Shown here: positions 54,501 through 61,011 of the stretch, piece by piece
Numbering within the stretch: the first letter of the stretch is position 1
Layout: every line of letters begins with the position of its first letter
Origin: CAZSDU01 sp964605775
GTDB lineage: Bacteria > Bacteroidota > Bacteroidia > Bacteroidales > FEN-979
NCBI GenBank assembly: GCA_964605775.1
Contig: CAZSDU010000013.1
Location: forward strand, 10,064 to 74,063
Reading direction: 5' to 3'
DNA: 64,000 nt
Position numbers and translations under genes: made by a program
The notes under the pieces: model-generated
What the model was told of the DNA's origin: nothing
The model's database searches: none
What the model saw: only the letters and a program-made list of their open reading frames with translations

Positions 54501-55375
54501 GCACTTATCAGATCCAGATCAGCTGGTTCGGGACAGGAACCCAAACCCTGACGGTCACTTATATCAGCGCCGAGGGTTGCATTCCTGAAGCACCGTCAAG
54601 TTTAAATATTACCCTCGACCCCATCCCTGTTCCGGCCGGACCCGTGAGCGGAACTTCCGCGCTCTGCGGTCCTGCAAGCAATATTCAATATGCCGTGGAA
54701 CCCATCACATATGCCAACACCTACGTCTGGACTCTACCCCAGGGAGCCAGCATCGTCTCAGGGGCTGGCAGCAATGTCATCCTCGTGGATTTCTCCCCTA
54801 ACGCTTCTTCAGGAAATATCAATGTTGCAGGTCATAACAATTGTGGAAATGGGATGCCTTCTCCATCCTTTCCCCTGCTCTTCACTCCCATTCCTCTCAC
54901 TCCAGAGATCTCAAGGGAAGGCGATCTGCTGATCTCCAGCGTAGCCGATAGCAACCAATGGTATTATAACGACAGCCTCCTCACTGGAGAACGCTCCAGG
55001 TTTTTATTTGCTTTCGATACAGGTTATTACTGGAGTCAGGTCTCAGTCAACGGATGTATGTCCGACACTTCCCTTCATTACTATGTAGATATCATCACCG
55101 GGAAAACAGATCTTTCTGCAGACGAATTTGCTGTCTATCCCATCCCCAACGATGGAAGGTTTACCCTTCAAGCAGGTCAATCCAATAGCGAAAAAATCGA
55201 TCTTATCGTATACAACAGCATGGGAATCCTAGTGTACCGGAAAAACAGTTTGGACATTAAACAAGGAAACTCGATTTCTGTTGATTTTCGGCCAGCCCCT
55301 CAGGGAATTTATACCCTTATCCTGCAACATAACGCATACCGTCTGATCCGGAAAATCCTGGTGAATAAATACTGA
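51545..55375 (+). CDS. large T9SS cargo protein with ten PKD-like modules
   Basis: This 1276-residue protein has a signal peptide (~1-20), an N-terminal globular domain (~22-258; IGFSFNYLGVAYNNVSVSTNGFI), then ten PKD-like modules of ~85 residues each (~259-1115). The first and last are type A (IWTLPSG.., VWTLPQGASI), the eight in between are type B (TVSSGGTI, SVSVNYTN). An NQWYYNDSLLTG spacer precedes a type A sorting domain (~1195-1276, VYPIPNDGRFTL). The long rod of modules suggests a stalk that projects the N-terminal domain, as in other T9SS adhesins. The next gene starts nine bases after its stop. Confidence 0.9.
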   Translation: MKKILSFFILLALIPVTIAAQGVYVYHNVTRETGISYASINATGSSISSWRGGGGTGDNRSFQIPIGFSFNYLGVAYNNVSVSTNGFIDLSSSNAAGYDNMPYGYDNASFSMPAPNGTLLAIAPFYEDLMCSYGATLQNSIKYLTSGTAGNKVFTVEWINMTFPNSFNDKVNFQVKLYEASSDIEFVYGNMTQPSNITPTYTCGINADSISAVPLSSQLLCQQTANTTTFSHTPQNNLGNVPASNSRVFLDGCILPAPAGIITGPSGVCENSSGIVFSVPAIANATTYIWTLPSGFSITSGAGTRTITVSIAGNAVSGSVTVYGSNTCGTGNPSIKQLTVSQRPTPTISGPPTACAGTTGHTYTTQSGMSNYTWTISSGGTIVSGNGTSFITVSWNTTGSQSVSVNYENAGGCAATSASAYTVTVNPRPTVTVTGPATPCINSTGNVYTTQSGMTSYQWAVSSGGTVTAGGTSTSPSVTVTWNNAGPQSVSVNYSNADNCTGITAGIQNVNVSPLPVPTINGPATACANSIANIYTTQSGMNNYLWSVSSGGTIIGANNQNTVNVTWNSTGAQNVSVTYKNSSGCSAATPTLYPVAIYARPNPTISGPSTTCAGTSGHVYSTQTGNTNYQWSLTSGGTILSGQGTASITVTWNSGGAQTVYVNYSNANGCNALNATAYPVSINPAPLPVINGPASACLNSTGNVYATQTGMSNYIWTVSSGGTITAGGTTSSNTATIRWDSTGSRSVSVKYTNTLGCSAISPTLYPVTVNPLPLPLISGPDSVCVGSSGHVYTTEPGMSNYTWTVSSGGTITAGLGTPSITVSWTAAGARNVSVNYTNTNGCVASSPSVFNVAVIALPVPVINGSVNGCLGTENNLYYTASGMTDYIWTVTSGGIITSGAGTDSIRVSWNTIGEKTITLTYTNPTGCSPVSPTEKNVTVNPLPVPIISGSLSPCANSGSYSYNTESGMSNYNWTVTSGGNITGGQGTYQIQISWFGTGTQTLTVTYISAEGCIPEAPSSLNITLDPIPVPAGPVSGTSALCGPASNIQYAVEPITYANTYVWTLPQGASIVSGAGSNVILVDFSPNASSGNINVAGHNNCGNGMPSPSFPLLFTPIPLTPEISREGDLLISSVADSNQWYYNDSLLTGERSRFLFAFDTGYYWSQVSVNGCMSDTSLHYYVDIITGKTDLSADEFAVYPIPNDGRFTLQAGQSNSEKIDLIVYNSMGILVYRKNSLDIKQGNSISVDFRPAPQGIYTLILQHNAYRLIRKILVNKY

Positions 55376-55384
55376 TTCGGAACC

Positions 55385-58309
55385 TTGAATATCGGATATC
55401 AGATATCAGCGATCAGTAAGCGTTTTGCTTACTCTGTATTATTACTTTTTCTTAGCTCCAGTGGCTTTCCCCAGTATTTTTCTACCGGACAGGATCCTGC
55501 TGCCATGAAATGGGCTCAGATCAAAACAAAATCTTTCAAGATTATTTATCCTGAAGAATGCTGGAATAAAGCCCAGTATATGGCCAACCTGCTGGATTTA
55601 ATACAGTCATCCGAGACGAAAACCCTGAAAAGCAAAGTTCCCCGCATTCCCGTCATCCTTCATACCCGTTCCACTTTTTCAAATGGAGTGACTGCCTGGG
55701 CGCCAAAACGCATTGAACTTTACCCCTGTCCGCCTCAGGACATTTATTCAGAATCTTGGCTTGAACAGCTCCTTATCCACGAATACCGCCATGCGGTACA
55801 GATCAGTAAAATGAACCGGGGATTTACCAAAGCGCTTTACGTAATATTAGGTGAACAAGCTACAGCAGGTATTCTTGGCTTGTTCGTCCCGACATGGTTT
55901 CTTGAAGGAGATGCCACTGTCACGGAAACTGCCTTATCAAAATCAGGACGGGGCAGATTACCGGGATTTGAAGCCCCGATCAGGGCACAGCTGCTCGAAA
56001 AAGGAATATACTCCTATGAGAAAGCCACCCTTGGCTCCTATAAAACGTTCACTCCCGATGATTACATCCTGGGCTACCATCTCGTAGCTAAAAGCCGGGA
56101 GATATATGGTCCGGAAATGTGGAATTACACCCTCGATCGTGTTGCTAAGTACCCTTTTATGGTAGTCCCTTTTGCCAGTGGTATTAAACGCCAGACAGGA
56201 CTGTCGAAAGTAAAATTCTATCATGATCTCTTGCTTGCGCTTGATACCGCCTGGAGAGTACAAGACCGTCATGTTAAACCAACTGCCCGAAAATGGATTA
56301 CCCGTCCCGATAAAAAAAACTATGCTGATTACATCCACCCCGTGTATTGGAATGATACCCTTGTGCTTGCATGTAAATCAGATATGAACGGCGTGAACCG
56401 TTTTGTTCTGGTCGGCCTGGATGGAAAAGAAAAAAATATTCTTCAAACGGGTAATTATCAAAATGAATCCCATTCCTGCGCCAGGGGAAAGATCGTATGG
56501 GCAGAATATCAGTCCCATTCCCGCTGGGGCAATCAATCTTTCTCTATCATCAGGATCTTTGATACGGAAAAGAAAAAAGTGAGGGATCTGACCAGGAAAA
56601 GCAGATATTTTTCACCCATGATCTCCCCTGACGGACTGAAGATCTCCGCCGTCAGGGTAATGGAAGATAACAGCTGCTTCCTCGATATCCTGGATGCCGG
56701 TGACGGAAAGCTGATCAGCAGCAATCCTGCGCCTGAACATGCATTCATTATCTACCCTTGCTGGGCATCTGATGGATCAGGAATTACCTGCATACTGCTT
56801 ACAGAAAAAGGTAAAACGCTGAGTGTTTTCAACCTATCCACCAATAATTTCCAAAATTATCTACCCTATACCTACAGAGAAATTAGTGGTCCTTCCTTTT
56901 TTTATAAGAACTATCTGGTTTTCACTGCCGACTATTCAGGAATTGATAACCTGTATGCCCTCGATACCCTGAGCAGGAAGATTTTCCAGGTGACTTCTTC
57001 CAGGTTTGCTTCAGGAGATCCTGATTTCAGTTCAGACCAAAAACGGATGATCTATTCGGATTATTGCTCCGATGGGAGCATGATTGCCTGTACAGAGACA
57101 GATACGGCAAGATGGATCCCGATAGAACAAGTCCAGGACCATTCCATCCATCTGGAATCAAGCATTGCTAAACAGGAACAGTGCAATATCCAGGATAGCG
57201 CTTTATGCAGAAAACTTGATCTGTTGCAATGGCAGGAAAAGGAGGTCCCTTTTCCCGAAAACCTTAAAGCCAGTATATATCCAAGCAAAAAATATCACCG
57301 TGGTCTCCAGCTTTTTAACCCCCATAGCTGGGCTCCTCTGTCGTTGAATGTCAATCATCTGGATTTTAATCCCGGTGTTTCCATCCTTTCCCAGAACGTG
57401 ATGAATACCATGTTTGCAGGGGCAGGCTGGGAATATGATATCAACGAGCAGACCGGAAAATTTTATGCTGATTTCAGCTATCAGGGTTGGTATCCTGTTC
57501 TCGATCTCCGTTTCGAAATCGGGAATCGCGCCGGCCTTGCAATAACGCCCTCAAGCAATGAGGTGATCCGTTTCACCTGGCAGGAAACAAATCTGAAAGC
57601 CCATGTCAGCATTCCGTGGAATTTCTCCCATGGAAAATTTTACCGTTCTCTTACCCCTTATTTCGGAACCACTTTGATCCAAGTCAGACATCTTGCCTCC
57701 ACTCCTTCCCTGTTCACCAAAGGACTAATTTCCACCCTCGATTACCGTTTATCTGCAGTTCAATACCTCCGGTCAAATTTTAAAGATATGTATCCCCGAT
57801 TCGGGCAAACGATGGAACTGAATTTCCGGCATACCCCTTTCTCAGGTAATAATATGGGATATCTCTTTACAGCCGAAGCCAATCTGTATTTCCCGGGGAT
57901 ATTCAGACATCACGGAATCTGGTTATATTCCGGATATCAACAGAGAAATGAAGGAGATACGCTGAATTACACATTTTCCAATTTAGTCAACTACCCCAGA
58001 GGTTATAACGGAAATTACGATGACCGTTTGATCAGCATCAGCGTGAATTATAAATTTCCGTTGTTTTATCCTGATTTTCGGACCGGTTCTGTTTTTTATT
58101 TCAAACGCTTCAAATTGAACCTTTTTTATGACCGGGCAGAAGGAATGGATAACAAGATCCACCGGATCTATGAAAGCTGCGGGGCTGAACTCACGGCAGA
58201 TTTCCATCTCCTCCGTTTCCTCTATCCGTTTGAATTGGGTGTCAGATCTATCTACCTACCCCGGACTGGAAGCTGGGGCTGGCAATTGCTCTATGCTGTT
58301 TCTTTGTAG
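55385..58309 (+). CDS. HEXXH metallopeptidase - TolB-like propeller - outer-membrane barrel protein
   Basis: This 974-residue protein has three parts. After a signal-like segment (~13-29), residues ~35-250 carry HEYRH (His132, Glu133, His136) and a downstream WFLEGDA (Glu174), the gluzincin pattern. Residues ~320-620 show propeller repeats (FSPMISPDGLKISAV, IYPCWASDGSGI, DPDFSSDQKRMIYSDY). Residues ~660-974 are rich in alternating strands as in an outer-membrane barrel (YLFTAEANLYFPG, DDRLISISVNYKFPLF). It may be a membrane-anchored protease or a structural outer-membrane protein. The only start that keeps the signal is TTG at 55385, inside ATATC-type repeats, so the start is uncertain. It follows the preceding giant by nine bases. 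Confidence 0.8.
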   Translation: MNIGYQISAISKRFAYSVLLLFLSSSGFPQYFSTGQDPAAMKWAQIKTKSFKIIYPEECWNKAQYMANLLDLIQSSETKTLKSKVPRIPVILHTRSTFSNGVTAWAPKRIELYPCPPQDIYSESWLEQLLIHEYRHAVQISKMNRGFTKALYVILGEQATAGILGLFVPTWFLEGDATVTETALSKSGRGRLPGFEAPIRAQLLEKGIYSYEKATLGSYKTFTPDDYILGYHLVAKSREIYGPEMWNYTLDRVAKYPFMVVPFASGIKRQTGLSKVKFYHDLLLALDTAWRVQDRHVKPTARKWITRPDKKNYADYIHPVYWNDTLVLACKSDMNGVNRFVLVGLDGKEKNILQTGNYQNESHSCARGKIVWAEYQSHSRWGNQSFSIIRIFDTEKKKVRDLTRKSRYFSPMISPDGLKISAVRVMEDNSCFLDILDAGDGKLISSNPAPEHAFIIYPCWASDGSGITCILLTEKGKTLSVFNLSTNNFQNYLPYTYREISGPSFFYKNYLVFTADYSGIDNLYALDTLSRKIFQVTSSRFASGDPDFSSDQKRMIYSDYCSDGSMIACTETDTARWIPIEQVQDHSIHLESSIAKQEQCNIQDSALCRKLDLLQWQEKEVPFPENLKASIYPSKKYHRGLQLFNPHSWAPLSLNVNHLDFNPGVSILSQNVMNTMFAGAGWEYDINEQTGKFYADFSYQGWYPVLDLRFEIGNRAGLAITPSSNEVIRFTWQETNLKAHVSIPWNFSHGKFYRSLTPYFGTTLIQVRHLASTPSLFTKGLISTLDYRLSAVQYLRSNFKDMYPRFGQTMELNFRHTPFSGNNMGYLFTAEANLYFPGIFRHHGIWLYSGYQQRNEGDTLNYTFSNLVNYPRGYNGNYDDRLISISVNYKFPLFYPDFRTGSVFYFKRFKLNLFYDRAEGMDNKIHRIYESCGAELTADFHLLRFLYPFELGVRSIYLPRTGSWGWQLLYAVSL
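55389..55433. repeat. ATATCAG repeats and hairpin at the start of the metallopeptidase gene
   Basis: ATATCGGATATCAGATATCAG units (55389-55410) run into AGTAAGC-GTTTT-GCTTACT (55415-55433), a 7-bp stem with a 5-base loop. They cover the presumed first 16 codons. Confidence 0.65.
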
Positions 58310-58310
58310 A

Positions 58311-58358
58311 CTCCAGTCCCCCTCCCTGCCTGCAGGGAGGGGGACCGGGGGTGGGTCT
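58311..58358. terminator. GC-rich hairpin between convergent genes, probable bidirectional terminator
   Basis: TCCCCCTCCCTGC (58317-58329) pairs with GCAGGGAGGGGGA (58332-58344) around a 2-base loop, 13 bp perfect. It lies exactly between the stops of the 974-residue gene and xth. It belongs to the same repeat type as 546-593 inside hutI. It ends in GGGGGTGGGTCT rather than a T-run, so termination is likely but not certain. Confidence 0.6.
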
Positions 58359-59124
58359 AAAAATCAAGCTCCAGTAAAGTCGGACAATGATCCGAATGCC
58401 TGGCCTCCGGTAAAATGGCTGCCCTGATCAGTTTCGGTTTCAACGAAGGAGTGACCATCTGGTAATCAATTCTCCAGCCAAGATTTTTCGCCCTGGCTCC
58501 GGCCCGAAAGCTCCACCAGGTATACTGATGGGGTTCATGATTAAACACCCTGAAAGAATCAATAAATCCGCTATCCAAAAACCTGGTGAGCCACTCTCTT
58601 TCCTCCGGTAAAAAACCAGAGCTGTTGGCATTACGGATAGGATCATGAATATCTATCGGCTGATGGCAAATATTAAAATCACCAGCAATGATAAGGTCCT
58701 GACGGATTCTCCTGAGTTCTGTCATGTAGTTCAGGAAGTCTTCCAGCCATACCATTTTAAACTCCTGGCGAATTTCCCCCATAGTACCCGAAGGATGATA
58801 TACACTCATTACTGTATTTCGGCCATAATGCGCCATGATCGTTCTGCCCTCATCATCGTAACGCTGTATGTTCATCCCGAAATCCACATGATCAGGTTTT
58901 TCTTTACTCAGCAAACCAACACCGCTATATCCCTTTTTTACTGCTGAAAACCAGTAGTGATGAAAACCCATCGCTTCAAATTCCTCGACAGGGATCTGGT
59001 CGGGCTGGGCCTTAGTCTCCTGAAAACAGACAATATCCGGATTGACCACCTTGATCCACCCGATCAAACCCTTGCTTATGGCCGACCGAATACCATTAAC
59101 ATTATAGGATACAATTCTTTTCAT
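58357..59124 (-). CDS. xth: exodeoxyribonuclease III
   Basis: This 255-residue enzyme of the endonuclease/exonuclease/phosphatase fold cuts at abasic sites and trims 3' ends in base excision repair. Visible motifs are YNVNGIRSAISKG, ETKAQPDQ, SGVGLLSKEKP, IIAGDFNICHQP, WRIDYQMVTP and the catalytic HSDHCPTLLEL. Full length and ends on a conserved aromatic. Divergent from the ClC gene. Confidence 0.96.
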   Translation of the reverse strand: MKRIVSYNVNGIRSAISKGLIGWIKVVNPDIVCFQETKAQPDQIPVEEFEAMGFHHYWFSAVKKGYSGVGLLSKEKPDHVDFGMNIQRYDDEGRTIMAHYGRNTVMSVYHPSGTMGEIRQEFKMVWLEDFLNYMTELRRIRQDLIIAGDFNICHQPIDIHDPIRNANSSGFLPEEREWLTRFLDSGFIDSFRVFNHEPHQYTWWSFRAGARAKNLGWRIDYQMVTPSLKPKLIRAAILPEARHSDHCPTLLELDF

Positions 59125-59144
59125 ACACTGAAGTTCTTGAATTT

Positions 59145-59152
59145 CAAAATTA
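59145..59152 (-). promoter_or_regulatory. -7 box TAATTTTG for xth
   Basis: On the minus strand TAATTTTG matches TAnnTTTG and ends 20 bases before the xth ATG at 59124. No good -33 at 17-23 bases. Confidence 0.45.
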
Positions 59153-59192
59153 ATAATTCAGGAACAATAGAAAGAAAGTTTTTATGAAATAT

Positions 59193-59200
59193 TACATTTG
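59193..59200 (+). promoter_or_regulatory. -7 box TACATTTG for the ClC gene
   Basis: TACATTTG matches TAnnTTTG and ends eight bases before the ATG at 59209, implying a very short leader. Confidence 0.45.
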
Positions 59201-59208
59201 TATCAGAA

Positions 59209-60981
59209 ATGATCCCGAAAACACTTACCGGAAAACTCCTGGTATGGAGACTACGCCACATCAAACAGCGTCAATTTGTACTGATCCTGAGCGTCATTGT
59301 CGGTATTGGTAGCGGTCTTGCCGCAGTCACCTTAAAGAACACCCTGTATTATACCAACTACTTTCTTACCAATGGATTCAGTTACCATGGACTGTATTAC
59401 ATTTATCTTGCCTTCCCGGTTATCGGCATCATCCTCACCCTTATGTTTATCCGCTATGTCGTCAAAGATAATATCAGTCACGGGGTAAGTAAGGTATTGT
59501 ACGCTATTTCCAAAAATGGAAGCAGGATCAAACATCACAACACGTTTTCTTCTCTTATTGCCTGCACACTCACCCTGGGTTTCGGTGGTTCTGTCGGGCC
59601 TGAAGCGCCTATCGTCCTTTCGGGTTCAGCCATCGGTTCTAACCTGGCAAGAATATTCCGCCTGAACTATAAAATCACCACCCTGCTCATTGCCTGTGGA
59701 GCTGCCGGTGCCATCTCAGGGATTTTTGAAGCCCCGATCGCGGGGGCAATTTTTGCCCTTGAAATACTTATGCTCGACCTGACCATGACCACCATCATCC
59801 CCCTGCTTATCGCGACCGTTACCGCATCCCTTGTATCCTTCCTGCTGATGGGCAATGAAGTGCTGTTTTCCTTTACCCTCAATAGCCCTTTCGTTCTTCG
59901 CCATATCCCTTTCTTCATCCTGCTGGGTATTTTCACAGGAATAATTTCCGTTTATTTCATTCGCGGAAGCATGGCCATAGAAAAAATTCTGAAAAAATTC
60001 AGCGCTCCGGTAAGCATCATCATAGCAGGTATTTCCCTGGCTGCGCTGATCTTTGCTTATCCCTCCCTTTTTGGTGAAGGCTATACAATTTTAAAAGACG
60101 TGATCCATGGACATGGGGAAATTATCGGAAACTCAAGTTTATTTGGTGCACTCAAAGAAAATCACTGGTCTTTTCTTCTCGTTGTCTTTGGATTGATTTT
60201 AATGAAGGTAGTTGCCATGGCGATAACCCAGGGCGCCGGTGGGATCGGAGGAACATTTGCACCATCTATCTTCGTCGGCGCCATCTGCGGCTATTTCTTT
60301 TCCATTTTCTTGAATACCGTCTTCGGCTTTGATATTGCCATCAGCAACTTTATCCTGGTAGGAATGGCAGGGGTGATGGCCGGGGTGATGCATGCTCCTC
60401 TGACAGCCATTTTCCTCATCGCCGAAATCACCGGGGGATATCAATTGCTAACCCCCCTCATCATCGTTTCTACCATAGCCTACCTCATCTGCCATCTCTT
60501 TGAAAAACATTCCATTTATACCCGTCAACTTGCCGAAAGAAAAGAGTTGATCACCCATGATAAGGATAAAGCTGTACTGTCGTTCATGAGCCCCCGGAAA
60601 TTCATAGAAACAAATTTCGCCACCATCCCGCCTGAAGCTACCCTTGGTGAACTGGTGAAAGTCGTTGCCAGGGCATCCAGAAACGTCTTTCCCGTGGTGG
60701 ATGATAAAGCCAGGTTTTATGGTATCGTAATGCTGGATAACATCCGCGAAATTATGTTTGATCCCTCCCTCTATGAGGTGACTTTCGTAAAAGACCTGAT
60801 GAATATCCCAGATTGTACAATTGACCCGGATGATTCCATGGATGAGGTCGTTCAATTATTCCAGCATAGCGACCGCTATAACCTCCCGGTTATCAAAGAA
60901 GGCAGATACCTTGGGTTTATTTCCCGCGCCACGGTATTCTCACAATATCGGGAAATGCTGAAAAATTTTTCAGAAGATTAA
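59209..60981 (+). CDS. ClC-type chloride channel/transporter with CBS domain pair
   Basis: This 590-residue inner-membrane protein has the ClC selectivity motifs GGSVGPEAPIV (gating Glu) and GGIGGTFAPSIF, and about 10-11 membrane helices (~25-430). A cytoplasmic CBS pair (~455-585; IPPEATLGELVKVVARAS, DCTIDPDDSMDEVVQLFQ) follows, usually nucleotide-binding. It could be a channel or a Cl-/H+ exchanger; the residues seen do not decide. Its 3' end faces the M16 protease gene, 30 bases apart. Confidence 0.94.
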   Translation: MIPKTLTGKLLVWRLRHIKQRQFVLILSVIVGIGSGLAAVTLKNTLYYTNYFLTNGFSYHGLYYIYLAFPVIGIILTLMFIRYVVKDNISHGVSKVLYAISKNGSRIKHHNTFSSLIACTLTLGFGGSVGPEAPIVLSGSAIGSNLARIFRLNYKITTLLIACGAAGAISGIFEAPIAGAIFALEILMLDLTMTTIIPLLIATVTASLVSFLLMGNEVLFSFTLNSPFVLRHIPFFILLGIFTGIISVYFIRGSMAIEKILKKFSAPVSIIIAGISLAALIFAYPSLFGEGYTILKDVIHGHGEIIGNSSLFGALKENHWSFLLVVFGLILMKVVAMAITQGAGGIGGTFAPSIFVGAICGYFFSIFLNTVFGFDIAISNFILVGMAGVMAGVMHAPLTAIFLIAEITGGYQLLTPLIIVSTIAYLICHLFEKHSIYTRQLAERKELITHDKDKAVLSFMSPRKFIETNFATIPPEATLGELVKVVARASRNVFPVVDDKARFYGIVMLDNIREIMFDPSLYEVTFVKDLMNIPDCTIDPDDSMDEVVQLFQHSDRYNLPVIKEGRYLGFISRATVFSQYREMLKNFSED

Positions 60982-61011
60982 TGAATCCTTCTTTTTCCTT
61001 ATCCCTTTAGC

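Noticed and set aside
52560..54620. CRISPR or minisatellite from regular DNA repeats
   Set aside because: The ~255-base periodicity encodes PKD-like protein modules in one open frame.
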